Shown here in pieces: positions 26,034-34,088 of a stretch of DNA of 64,000 bases. Both the position numbers and the translations under genes were made by a program. The notes beneath the pieces are model-generated. The model had not been told where the DNA came from. It was given only the letters and a program-made list of their open reading frames with translations, and did no database searches. Origin of the DNA: an uncultured Flavobacteriales bacterium (lineage in GTDB: Bacteria; Bacteroidota; Bacteroidia; Flavobacteriales; Schleiferiaceae); contig CAJXKC010000001.1 of assembly GCA_913055685.1 (NCBI GenBank), forward strand, positions 496,001-560,000, in the 5' to 3' direction. Positions within the stretch are counted from its first letter, which is position 1; every line of letters starts with the position of its first letter.

Positions 26034-26930
26034 CTACAACTTTTGCCAACGTTTCGTCTCTCCACCGATTTGCAATAGGTAAATGCCTGGCTCTAAAAAA
26101 GCTAGGTCCAATTGACTTGAGGCCTCAAGATCTGCAGACCACACCTTTTGTCCGTCCATGGCAAAAATTTGGATTCTTGCAGGCTCTTTAAGGTCAATAG
26201 TAAGCTTACCAGTAGAAGGGTTTGGGTAGAGCTTCCACTCTTGAGCCTGCGCTTTGCTTTCCATTGGCAAGCTCATATCGCAAGGGCCGGCGATAGCTGG
26301 GGAGGGTCTATCCCAATCGTCTTTTTGATAATAAATGGAGTCACCCACACTAAAACAATCTAGACTAATGCGAAACATGGATACATTCGGAAACGGGTCC
26401 CAAAAAAGACCTTGACTATTACCTATACCATCAATCCAATAAGCATTGTCTAATCCCAATACTCTATGCATTCCTAAGCTAGTTTGAATGGTATCTACGG
26501 AACGAATAATTACCGGATTAAAAATGTCGCTGAGCTTATAAATGCTGGGGGCTTGGGCAAAATCGTAAATCACATAACAATCTTTCACTGTGTCTCCCAC
26601 CTGCAAACCAAAGTCATAAATTTTATAGGCCCGACTACTATCCTTGGGCAGTACCCATACCGCATCAGCAATCTGCTTTATTCCTCCTAAATATTGATTT
26701 GGATTGTTACCAGAGAACAACTGATGGTAGGTCTCCCCCGCAATTAATGTGTCTCTATTGCCTAAGCGAAACTTTTCGGTATAACTTAGAGTTTCGTAGG
26801 GAATAGGATTGCCCCCCTGAAAGTTGTATTGATAATGACTATTTATCCATGCCGCATTTGAATCGGGAAAAGAAACAAAGTTCTGGGCGGCTAAAGAGGT
26901 GGTCAAAAGGCAGAGTAAGAGACGCAACAT
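26034..26930 (-). CDS. Secreted protein with T9SS sorting domain
   Basis: 298 residues. A signal peptide (MLRLLLCLLTTSLAAQ) is followed by a central domain of about 200 residues that I cannot assign (YHQLFSGNNPNQYLGGIKQ ..., often seen in short Bacteroidota secreted proteins). The C-terminal 75 residues from WKLYPNPSTGKLTIDL to WQKL are a type A sorting domain, so it should cross the outer membrane by type IX secretion. It lies between paaG and paaD on the paa strand, 45 bp after paaD, but a role in phenylacetate use is not indicated. Confidence 0.82.
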   Translation of the reverse strand: MLRLLLCLLTTSLAAQNFVSFPDSNAAWINSHYQYNFQGGNPIPYETLSYTEKFRLGNRDTLIAGETYHQLFSGNNPNQYLGGIKQIADAVWVLPKDSSRAYKIYDFGLQVGDTVKDCYVIYDFAQAPSIYKLSDIFNPVIIRSVDTIQTSLGMHRVLGLDNAYWIDGIGNSQGLFWDPFPNVSMFRISLDCFSVGDSIYYQKDDWDRPSPAIAGPCDMSLPMESKAQAQEWKLYPNPSTGKLTIDLKEPARIQIFAMDGQKVWSADLEASSQLDLAFLEPGIYLLQIGGETKRWQKL

Positions 26931-26975
26931 ATCCTTCTATTTCCGCCAATTTAGCCTTTTTAAGCTGCCCGCCGA

Positions 26976-27461
26976 TCAAAGGCACTTAAAATAATCGAAG
27001 GGCTCTTGGCAATCCTCGCATTTATAAAGCGCTTTACAGGCGGTTGAGCCAAACTGGGAAACCATAGTAGTATTGCGGGATTTACAATGGGGACAGGTCA
27101 CTTTCTTTGGTTCGGCGAATAAAACCGACTTATCGGCCGAACTCCCTTCGGGCGGAGCAATACCATATTCTTGCAGTTTTTGTTTGCCCCCCTCTGTCAT
27201 CCAGTCTGTGGTCCAAGGTGGGGATAAAATGGTCTCAACCTCAACATTAGTAAAGCCTTCTTCCTTTAGAGCTTCTCTAATGTTTTCTTCGATTTCGTTC
27301 ATGGCTGGGCAGCCCGAATAAGTAGGTGTAATCTTTACCTTAAGTTTTTCACCTTCTTCTTCAACATCCCGCACCACACCGAGATCTACCACGGTTAAAA
27401 CCGGAATCTCGGGATCCGAAACACGCTTTAAAATATCCCAGATTTTTCCTTCCATTTCCAT
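26976..27461 (-). CDS. paaD: PaaD, phenylacetyl-CoA epoxidase maturation/accessory subunit
   Basis: 161 residues. An N-terminal MIP18/DUF59 domain (IWDILKRVSDPEIPVLTVVDLGVVR ... TPTYSGCPAM) is followed by a four-cysteine zinc-ribbon-like tail (CPHC ... CEDC, ending FDYFKCL), the exact PaaD layout. PaaD is thought to help assemble or deliver Fe-S clusters to the PaaABCE epoxidase. It is separated from paaC by a gene on the opposite strand, so it needs its own promoter. The start may be Met1 or Met3. Confidence 0.93.
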   Translation of the reverse strand: MEMEGKIWDILKRVSDPEIPVLTVVDLGVVRDVEEEGEKLKVKITPTYSGCPAMNEIEENIREALKEEGFTNVEVETILSPPWTTDWMTEGGKQKLQEYGIAPPEGSSADKSVLFAEPKKVTCPHCKSRNTTMVSQFGSTACKALYKCEDCQEPFDYFKCL

Positions 27462-27613
27462 CCTACAATGAGTCTATAAAAATAAGGCCTTTTTAGGCTT
27501 AAATGTTTGAAAGGCTAAAACCGCAATCATGATTTAAAGGATTTAGGCCGAATCTAAATACTCTTGCCTACAATTTCGTACCTTCATAGCAGCGTGCCTT
27601 AATCTCCCTAGTC

Positions 27614-28483
27614 ATGAAAAAGTTTATCCTCTCCCTGTTACTTACCATTTTTAGCCTTGGCTTAATGGCGCAAACCGACAGCACCGCATTAAAGGACAAA
27701 ACCCTTTATCGAATCATAAAAACTGATGGGGGAGAGCTAGTGGGGAAAATATTAAAGGAAGACGAACGTGAGATCTACTTCCTCACCGAAGACCAACGCC
27801 GAATTTATATCCCTCAACACGTAATCAAAGAACTCATTCCGCTCGACAGTAAAAGCTTCCGAGAACATAATGCTTCGGTTGGAGAAGATCGCTTTGCTAC
27901 GCGCTACTTTTTTACCACGAATGGTCTTCCTATAAAAAAGGGAGAACATTATGTCCAGTGGAATCTCTATGGCCCCGATTTCCAGTTTGGCTTAGGAAAT
28001 AACTTTGGGGTTGGGATTATCACCAGTTGGTTTGGGACCCCAGTAGTTGCCAACCTTAAAAAAACCTGGCAGCTGGAGGAAAACGTTCATTTTGGATTAG
28101 GAGCATTAGTCGGCACTTTATCTTGGGTGAATATTGAAAGCGGTGGCGCCCTACCTTTTGCCTCAATCACCTTCGGGGATCGAAGTCAGAACTTATCTTT
28201 CTCGGGAGGCTATGGTTCGGTTTGGGGTAATAATTACCGTGGTGGTGGAGCTTTGGCCAGCGTGGGCGGTATGACCAAATTATCGCAGAAGTTTAGTCTG
28301 GTCTTCGATTCCTTTATAGTTGTCGCCAACAATGGAGGAAGTAGCGGTGCTTTGGTGATCCCCGGTATTCGCTGGCATCAATCAGAGGGGAAGGCCTTTC
28401 AGTTTTGTTTCCTGGCCTATATCGGTGAGGGTGAAGCAGCCGCAATTCCCATTCCTATGGTGCAGTGGTATCGAAACCTTTAA
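27614..28483 (+). CDS. Secreted hypothetical splitting paaD from paaABC
   Basis: 289 residues. Signal peptide MKKFILSLLLTIFSLGLMAQ. Residues about 28-75 (YRIIKTDGGELVGKILKEDEREIYFLTEDQRRIYIPQHVIKEL) look like a small beta-rich domain found in other Bacteroidota envelope proteins. The rest has Gly/aromatic strands (FQFGLGNNFGVGIITSW) and resembles a beta-barrel. Function unknown. It is on the plus strand between paaD and paaC, with its own terminator just after the stop. Confidence 0.7.
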   Translation: MKKFILSLLLTIFSLGLMAQTDSTALKDKTLYRIIKTDGGELVGKILKEDEREIYFLTEDQRRIYIPQHVIKELIPLDSKSFREHNASVGEDRFATRYFFTTNGLPIKKGEHYVQWNLYGPDFQFGLGNNFGVGIITSWFGTPVVANLKKTWQLEENVHFGLGALVGTLSWVNIESGGALPFASITFGDRSQNLSFSGGYGSVWGNNYRGGGALASVGGMTKLSQKFSLVFDSFIVVANNGGSSGALVIPGIRWHQSEGKAFQFCFLAYIGEGEAAAIPIPMVQWYRNL

Positions 28484-28492
28484 GCATAAAAA

Positions 28493-28509
28493 AGGCCCCC
28501 AGGGGGCCT
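28493..28509. terminator. Bidirectional terminator between convergent genes
   Basis: AGGCCCCC (28493-28500) and GGGGGCCT (28502-28509) form a GC-rich stem; A-run before and CTTT after make it usable from both sides. It lies between the stops of the gene at 27614 and paaC. Confidence 0.85.
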
Positions 28510-28525
28510 CTTTAATAATATCAAT

Positions 28526-29278
28526 TTACCAGTTCGCTTCGGGATACATTCTGGGTAAGTGTTGCATTTCTGCCAGCACATAACCTAAGTACTCCGTGTG
28601 CTCCCCTTGCTTTCCTCCACTTTGCATCCAAGCATCTTCAGGACGTTTAAGGGTTGCCATTTCTAGGATTTGATCAACCTTAACGTTCCAGTCCTTTTTA
28701 AGCTGAGTCAGGTCGACACCAATTCCTTTGCTGATCATATCTTCATCTACGGCGTCCATCTCAAACAACTCGCCGGTCCACTCCCACAATTCGTTTAATG
28801 CGTTTTGGGCCTTCTGGTGACTCTCCTCGGTGCCATCACCAAGGCGGATGATCCATTCCGCACTCCATTGAGCGTGATAGCTCACTTCCTTAATCGCCTT
28901 CTGAGCAATTTCCTTCAGGCGCTCGTCGGCTGATGACAATAATGCGGTGTAGAAATAATAATTGTAGGTGTCAAATAAAAACTGACGACAGATGGTCTTA
29001 GCCCAGTCCCCATTTTCCAGCTCCACAATCAGCGCATTGCGGTACTCCCAAATATCACGGAAGAAGGCCATTTTATCCTCGGTGAAATCAGCTCCTTTTT
29101 GCTCGGCCGCATATTGCATCAACATGCGCGCCTGACCAATATGATCTAAAGCAATATTGGAAAGAGCAATGTCCTGTTCCAGGATGGGTCCATGACCACA
29201 CCACTCTGATAATCGCTGACCTAAAATCAAGGCATTATCGCCAATTCGCAGGGTGTATTCTAATAAGTTTTGGTCCAA
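28526..29278 (-). CDS. paaC: PaaC, structural subunit of phenylacetyl-CoA epoxidase
   Basis: 250 residues, the ferritin-like fold of PaaC (RLSEWCGHGPILEQDIALSNIALDHIGQARMLMQYAAE, and EVSYHAQWSAEWIIRLGDGTEES). PaaC pairs with catalytic PaaA in the epoxidase and lacks a complete diiron site. The best start is TTG at 29278 (no in-frame ATG or GTG upstream fits), giving the expected N terminus DQNLLEYTLRIGDNALILG. It follows paaB by 19 bp. The weak start codon in a complex that needs equal subunits is unusual, though TTG is allowed in these bacteria. Confidence 0.94.
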   Translation of the reverse strand: MDQNLLEYTLRIGDNALILGQRLSEWCGHGPILEQDIALSNIALDHIGQARMLMQYAAEQKGADFTEDKMAFFRDIWEYRNALIVELENGDWAKTICRQFLFDTYNYYFYTALLSSADERLKEIAQKAIKEVSYHAQWSAEWIIRLGDGTEESHQKAQNALNELWEWTGELFEMDAVDEDMISKGIGVDLTQLKKDWNVKVDQILEMATLKRPEDAWMQSGGKQGEHTEYLGYVLAEMQHLPRMYPEANW

Positions 29279-29297
29279 AATAATTCGTTTTTAAAGA

Positions 29298-29588
29298 CTA
29301 CATATGACCTACCTCATCCGGAATGTCGTAGAAAGTAGGATGACGATACACCTTGTCGTCTGCAGGAGCAAACAGCGGTTCGTTTTCATCCGGACTCGAA
29401 GCAGTAATCGCCTCTGACTCCACTACCCAAATGCTTATACCCTCGCTGCGACGGGTATACACATCTCTGGCGTTTTTAATGGCCATATCTGCATCGGGGG
29501 CATGAAGACTACCCACATGCTTATGACTTAGTCCGTTACGGGAGCGAATAAACACCTCCCAAATTTTCCAATTATCTTTAGTACTCAT
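29298..29588 (-). CDS. paaB: PaaB subunit of phenylacetyl-CoA epoxidase
   Basis: 96 residues with the conserved PaaB pattern WEVFIRSRNGLSHKHVGSLHAPDADMAIKNARDVYTRRSEG and the tail DKVYRHPTFYDIPDEVGHM. PaaB bridges PaaAC dimers and is needed for activity. Size and sequence match the family fully. It lies 32 bp after paaA and 19 bp before paaC. Confidence 0.96.
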   Translation of the reverse strand: MSTKDNWKIWEVFIRSRNGLSHKHVGSLHAPDADMAIKNARDVYTRRSEGISIWVVESEAITASSPDENEPLFAPADDKVYRHPTFYDIPDEVGHM

Positions 29589-29620
29589 GGTTTATAGCTA
29601 AGGCCTAGTGGCGGTTAATC

Positions 29621-30577
29621 TTATGCAGCGCTACCCTCTTTGGCTTTGCGGGCAGCTTGTTTCGCGGCATAGGCATTGGCTGCTTCACGTACCCACTCGC
29701 CTTCGGCATGAGCCTTTTGACGAGCCTCCATACGTTGTTTATTGCATTTTCCATTGCCCTTAATTACCTCGTAAAACTCCGCCCAGTCAATTTCACCAAA
29801 GTCGTAATGACCGCGCTCTTCGTTCCATTTCAAGTCTTTATCCGGAATGCTTAAACCTAGGTATTCAGCTTGCGGAACAGTTTTGTCGATAAACTCTTGA
29901 CGCAGCTCATCATTACTCTTGCGCTTAATTTTCCACTTCATGGATTGCGCAGAATTCGGGGAATTATCATCGGTAGGTCCGAACATCATAAGGGCTGGCC
30001 ACCACCAACGGTTTAGGGCATCCTGAGCCATCTTCTTCTGTACGGCTGTGCCCTTGGCTAGTGTCATCACGATTTCATAACCCTGACGCTGGTGGAAACT
30101 TTCTTCCTTACAAATACGAACCATCGCACGGCTGTAGGGCCCATAAGAAGTTCGGCATAACATTACCTGATTGGCAATTGCCGCGCCGTCTACCAACCAA
30201 CCAATGGTGCCGATATCGGCCCAAGTTGGGGTCGGGTAGTTAAAAATCGATGAATATTTCGCTTTGCCATCGAGCAAATCTTGCACCATATCCATACGGT
30301 CCGCGCCTAAAGTCTCCGCGGCACTGTATAAATAAAGACCGTGGCCCGCTTCATCCTGAACTTTCGCTAAAAGGGCCGCCTTTCTGCGTAATGAAGGCGC
30401 ACGCGTAATCCAATTCGCCTCTGGCAACATCCCCACTACTTCGGAGTGCGCATGCTGCGAAATCTGACGAATTAAAGTCTTACGGTACTTTTCGGGCATC
30501 CAATCTTTGGGCTCGATTTTATTCTCCTCATCCACATACGCCTGAAAGCGTTCCTCTAAATTCATTTCTTTCGTCAT
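29621..30577 (-). CDS. paaA: PaaA, catalytic subunit of phenylacetyl-CoA epoxidase
   Basis: 318 residues. The diiron ligands lie in the family motifs [11 protein letters not shown] (Glu, His) and [13 protein letters not shown] (Glu, His) with further acidic residues upstream. PaaA inserts one oxygen atom into the ring of phenylacetyl-CoA to give the 1,2-epoxide. It is the first gene of paaABC and is divergent from paaE across 113 bp. Start ATG at 30577, seven nt after the shared leader element. The C-terminal tail is Ala/Lys-rich ([14 protein letters not shown]), as in many relatives. Confidence 0.96.
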   Translation of the reverse strand: MTKEMNLEERFQAYVDEENKIEPKDWMPEKYRKTLIRQISQHAHSEVVGMLPEANWITRAPSLRRKAALLAKVQDEAGHGLYLYSAAETLGADRMDMVQDLLDGKAKYSSIFNYPTPTWADIGTIGWLVDGAAIANQVMLCRTSYGPYSRAMVRICKEESFHQRQGYEIVMTLAKGTAVQKKMAQDALNRWWWPALMMFGPTDDNSPNSAQSMKWKIKRKSNDELRQEFIDKTVPQAEYLGLSIPDKDLKWNEERGHYDFGEIDWAEFYEVIKGNGKCNKQRMEARQKAHAEGEWVREAANAYAAKQAARKAKEGSAA

Positions 30578-30584
30578 ATCACGT

Positions 30585-30609
30585 CTTTTTTGAGAGCGTT
30601 ACAAAGATA
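30585..30609 (-). promoter_or_regulatory. paaABC promoter box and leader
   Basis: Minus strand: TATCTTTG (30609-30602), a full match to TAnnTTTG, then CGCTCTCAAAAAAG (30598-30585), identical to the 14-nt leader before paaZ. No good TTG -33 box is visible at the usual distance. Confidence 0.6.
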
Positions 30610-30641
30610 TAATCTATATAGGAAACTATTGAGGTCTCGAA

Positions 30642-30672
30642 TTGTTCCTAAGGCCTCTAGAGCTTACTTTTG
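30642..30672 (+). promoter_or_regulatory. paaE promoter
   Basis: TTG (30642-30644), 20-nt spacer, TACTTTTG (30665-30672), a full match to the Bacteroidota TAnnTTTG box. The paaE ATG is 18 nt downstream. The same TTG-N20-box spacing is seen for paaZ. Confidence 0.6.
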
Positions 30673-30690
30673 TCAAATTAGAAGAATTCT

Positions 30691-31836
30691 ATGCTCAACT
30701 TTTTCAAAAAAGCAAAAAAGGCGGACCGCAATCTTTCCATTAATGAAAAGAAAGGCGGACGTCCACAGTTCCATACGCTTCGTGTAAGTGAAATTACACG
30801 TGAAACCGAAGATTGTGTTTCCGTAGCCTTCGAAGTACCTGATAGTTTAAGTGAAGACTATCGCTTTGTTCCTGGACAGTATTTAACCCTGGAAACCGAA
30901 ATTAAAGGTGAGAAAGTACGTCGTTCCTACTCCCTTTGCTCAAGTCCCTTCGACGGTGAGCTTAGAGTGGCTATTAAGGAAGTGGAAGGCGGACAGTTTT
31001 CCACTTTTGCAAATCGCGAACTTACTGTCGGCACCGAAATGCGCGTAATGACTCCGGATGGGAACTTCATTGCTCCCATTAAAGCCGAAGTGGAAAATCA
31101 CTATGTAGGTTTCGCCGCCGGCTCGGGAATAACCCCTGTGTTTAGCATTTTGAAATCGGTTTTAGAGCAAGAGCCCAAAAGCACTTTTACCTTATTTTAT
31201 GGGAATAAGACGGCTAAATCCGTCATCTTTAAAGAGCAAATTGAGGCCCTTAAAAATACCCATATGAATCGCCTTGAGGTGCATCATGTACTAAGTCGCG
31301 AAGACCAAGGGACCGATTATCTTAAAGGACGCATAGACGCAATTAAATGCGGTCAGTTTGCGGACCGCTTCTTTGATCTGAAAGAAGTAAACGGCTATTT
31401 TCTTTGCGGGCCCGAGGGAATGATCAATGATGTAAGTAATCAACTAAAAGATCTAGGGGTTGCTAAGGAATTAATTCATTACGAGCTATTCACCTCCCCG
31501 GCTCAGTCTATTGCCGGAAAAACTAAAGTGAGCAGTTCCGAGAATACTGAAAAATTCGATAGCGCGCTTACTGTAATTTTAGATGGTGAAGAAACCCATT
31601 TCAGCTTAAATAGCGGAGGCGATAGCATTTTAGATGCCGCCTTAGACGCTGGAGCGGATGTGCCCTACGCTTGCAAAGGAGCAGTTTGCTGTACCTGCCG
31701 CGCGAAGGTTTTAGAAGGTGATGTTGAAATGGAAATGAACTACGCCCTCGAAGATGATGAAGTAGAAGACGGCTACGTTCTAACCTGCCAAAGTCACCCT
31801 CGTAGTGAAAAGGTGGTAGTGAGTTTTGATGACTAG
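30691..31836 (+). CDS. paaE: PaaE, reductase of phenylacetyl-CoA epoxidase
   Basis: 381 residues. Domains in order: a Lys-rich N-terminal extension (1-26) absent from E. coli PaaE, an FAD-binding barrel with RRSYSLCSSP, an NAD(P)-binding domain with AAGSGITPVFSI and YFLCGPEGMI, then a plant-type [2Fe-2S] domain with CKGAVCCTC and a last Cys in LTCQSHP. It passes electrons from NADPH to the PaaAC diiron centre. It is divergent from paaABC, which is unusual since paaE is usually the last gene of paaABCDE. A strong terminator follows 47 bp after its stop. Confidence 0.95.
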   Translation: MLNFFKKAKKADRNLSINEKKGGRPQFHTLRVSEITRETEDCVSVAFEVPDSLSEDYRFVPGQYLTLETEIKGEKVRRSYSLCSSPFDGELRVAIKEVEGGQFSTFANRELTVGTEMRVMTPDGNFIAPIKAEVENHYVGFAAGSGITPVFSILKSVLEQEPKSTFTLFYGNKTAKSVIFKEQIEALKNTHMNRLEVHHVLSREDQGTDYLKGRIDAIKCGQFADRFFDLKEVNGYFLCGPEGMINDVSNQLKDLGVAKELIHYELFTSPAQSIAGKTKVSSSENTEKFDSALTVILDGEETHFSLNSGGDSILDAALDAGADVPYACKGAVCCTCRAKVLEGDVEMEMNYALEDDEVEDGYVLTCQSHPRSEKVVVSFDD

Positions 31837-31882
31837 CAAGTCCCATTAGCTAGCAAATCAATGCCCAGACAAGTTTATATGC

Positions 31883-31916
31883 AAAAGGCAGGCTATTAGA
31901 TAATAGCCTGCCTTTT
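31883..31916 (+). terminator. Terminator of paaE
   Basis: A perfect 15-bp stem (31883-31897 with 31902-31916, core GGCAGGCTATT), an AGAT loop, and TTTTAATTTTATT after it. It ends 8 bp before the first possible start of the next gene. Confidence 0.93.
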
Positions 31917-31923
31917 AATTTTA

Positions 31924-33561
31924 TTGAGTTGGCCCAAATTTTCAATTGGCCTTGCCTCTCATTCAGATGCAAACATTCGGTGGCTAACTAATTTCCTTTT
32001 TGCTTATGACTTTAACCAGCTGCGGCAATGGGTCTTTAGTCAGGGTACTTTAGCCTTTTTACAATTTCCCCTACCTCTCGAATCAAATCGTCTGTGGGCC
32101 TACCTTATCCTTGGTGCTCTTCGGATTATTATCCTACTGAGCATTTTCCAAAGCCCGCCAGACAGATGGGGTGTATCTTTATTTAAGAAAAGCGCTGTAT
32201 TTCTATTATTAGTCCAGATTGCCGGTCATCATCAAATTTTCCTTTTAGGAATTGTGGCTTTGGTGATGTGGGACCAAAAAAGCGAAAGGACTTGGCGTAA
32301 AATTCTACTAATATCATTAATAGCGCTTCTATGGCAAATACGCCTAATTCCAGCAATCGGTGCTAGTATACTAGTACTTGTTTACTTTCTTTTTGAAGGC
32401 AGAAATAAGTTTTGGGCTGTAGCTGTTCCTATTGGCTTGTTGGCAAGTGACTTACTTTTCTTGCAAGAACTTAGCTTAATCAGTAATAAGTGGAAAGGGT
32501 TGCTGCACCTCGCCCTAAACAATACTGAATTAACCGAAAGCGGAGTAGTTAGAACGCCCTTTTTACTTTTCACTCTAATAGGATGTGGTTTCCTAATAGT
32601 TCACCAATTGAGGGTTAAAAGTTTAATCTGGCTATGCTTTTTGGGCTTCATCACCTTCTATTATATAAGCAGGCCAGACGAAGGAACTGCTTTGGTTCTT
32701 ACTAAGCTTGCTATCATCATTTCCTTGCTTTTAGTAGTTAACGAGCCTTCCTTTAAGGTTAAGCCGCTGCTGGTTTACGTAGGAAGCTTAGTTTTAATTG
32801 TGGCACCGTTCTACTACTGGTTTCCTTCCAGGCCTTTAATGCAAAAGTGGAGGCCTCTTAGTGCATGGAACGACACTTTTTGGCCAACATCCGCAAAACT
32901 TGAACTAAAAGAACCTCTAGAAGAGCTGAATATAAAACCTTCGCCGCTTAAAGAAAGCCTTCAGGTTTTCCCTGGTCATTATTTAGGGTTTTCAAGAATT
33001 GGAGACACAATTATAACTGGCCCCATTCCACAAGCTTATTATGTGTTAAATGGGCAGCTCGACTCACTTCAGGCAAATAGCCTTTTAACCTCCAATAAAC
33101 CGAGAAAGGTTTACGTCCACCTCGATCCATTAAATAAGAGTTTAAACATTGGGGGGCAAAACCTATGGCACAAAGCTCCTCGGTACTTTGATGCACTATT
33201 CCAACATTATTTTCTAGCCTTCGCAAATGGCGATTACATGGAGTTTGAAATGCGACAGAAAGCAGTTGAGTGGGAGGAATTAGATCGCTTCATCCTTAAG
33301 AAACAGCCCATATTAATAGAACTCGAGAGTTCGAAATATGCATATCGAATTAATGGGCTCCCTCCTAATAGCAGCCATCGTCTTTTGATAAATGGAAAAC
33401 GGTATAGCTTATCGCAATTAAACTCCCATGTTGGTGCTCAAATCTGGCCCTTGGGACTAGATAGCCTTAGTCATGGTCCGCTATCACTAGGGATCGATGG
33501 AAATGATACCCCGGTAATTCTTGAAAGAGTGCCATTATTCGAAGCCTCCTCTAACCCCTAG
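31924..33561 (+). CDS. Polytopic membrane protein of unknown function, start uncertain
   Basis: 545 residues if the TTG at 31924 is used. An in-frame TAG at 31897 closes the frame upstream, no ATG or GTG lies near the 5' end, and the TTG is only 8 bp after the paaE terminator, leaving no room for a normal promoter. About eight or nine hydrophobic spans lie between residues 60 and 300; a soluble domain of about 240 residues follows (from RPLMQKWRPLSAW). I do not recognise a family. It may be an intact gene with an odd start or a 5'-truncated remnant. It lies between paaE and elaA and shows no link to either. Confidence 0.6.
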   Translation: MSWPKFSIGLASHSDANIRWLTNFLFAYDFNQLRQWVFSQGTLAFLQFPLPLESNRLWAYLILGALRIIILLSIFQSPPDRWGVSLFKKSAVFLLLVQIAGHHQIFLLGIVALVMWDQKSERTWRKILLISLIALLWQIRLIPAIGASILVLVYFLFEGRNKFWAVAVPIGLLASDLLFLQELSLISNKWKGLLHLALNNTELTESGVVRTPFLLFTLIGCGFLIVHQLRVKSLIWLCFLGFITFYYISRPDEGTALVLTKLAIIISLLLVVNEPSFKVKPLLVYVGSLVLIVAPFYYWFPSRPLMQKWRPLSAWNDTFWPTSAKLELKEPLEELNIKPSPLKESLQVFPGHYLGFSRIGDTIITGPIPQAYYVLNGQLDSLQANSLLTSNKPRKVYVHLDPLNKSLNIGGQNLWHKAPRYFDALFQHYFLAFANGDYMEFEMRQKAVEWEELDRFILKKQPILIELESSKYAYRINGLPPNSSHRLLINGKRYSLSQLNSHVGAQIWPLGLDSLSHGPLSLGIDGNDTPVILERVPLFEASSNP

Positions 33562-33570
33562 TACTAAATG

Positions 33571-34011
33571 CTAATCCTTCACCATATCTACATGCATCAC
33601 CCCCACATCGGGATAAGATTCGGTTATGGTTTTAAAGCCAAAAGATTGGTAGAATTTCTCGAGATATTCCTGCGCCTGAATTTTAATAGTCTGGCCAGGG
33701 TAAAGGGACTCTAGTCTTTTTAAACCTCGGTTTATTAATGCTCGACCAAGGCCTTGGTTTCGAAAGCTCTCCTCCACCACAATGCGACCTAAACTGGGGT
33801 ACTCATAGACCGTTCCGGGAGGGCAAATTCTTGAGTAAGCGGCCAGTCTATTCCCATCCCAAGCAAAAAGATGCTCACAAAAAGGATCGTGTTCGTCCAC
33901 TTCTGGATAAGCGCAGCCTTGCTCTACTACAAAAACGTCGGTGCGCAATTTATACGCTTGATACAAATCCTCCGCACTAAGCTCTTCCCAGCTTTTTAAT
34001 TCCCATTTCAT
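33571..34011 (-). CDS. elaA: ElaA-type GNAT acetyltransferase
   Basis: 146 residues from the ATG at 34011 (MKWELKSWEELSAEDLYQAYKLR); the longer frame would run through the terminator at 34030. The sequence matches ElaA: LRTDVFVVEQGCAYPEVDEHD, the acetyl-CoA loop RNQGLGRALI and the end KIQAQEYLEKFYQSFGFK. The acceptor of ElaA is not well defined. It is on the minus strand after the gene at 34089, separated from it by a terminator. Confidence 0.87.
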   Translation of the reverse strand: MKWELKSWEELSAEDLYQAYKLRTDVFVVEQGCAYPEVDEHDPFCEHLFAWDGNRLAAYSRICPPGTVYEYPSLGRIVVEESFRNQGLGRALINRGLKRLESLYPGQTIKIQAQEYLEKFYQSFGFKTITESYPDVGVMHVDMVKD

Positions 34012-34029
34012 GGCTGCAAGTAAATAAAA

Positions 34030-34055
34030 AAGTCCCGACGCAGCAGTCGGGACTT
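34030..34055 (-). terminator. Terminator of the sigma-factor operon
   Basis: Minus strand: AAGTCCCGAC pairs with GTCGGGACTT (10-bp stem, 6-nt loop) followed by TTTTTATTTA. It lies 33 bp after the stop of the gene at 34089. Confidence 0.92.
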
Positions 34056-34088
34056 CCTTTACAGTTTTCGGCACACGAAAATCGAAAA

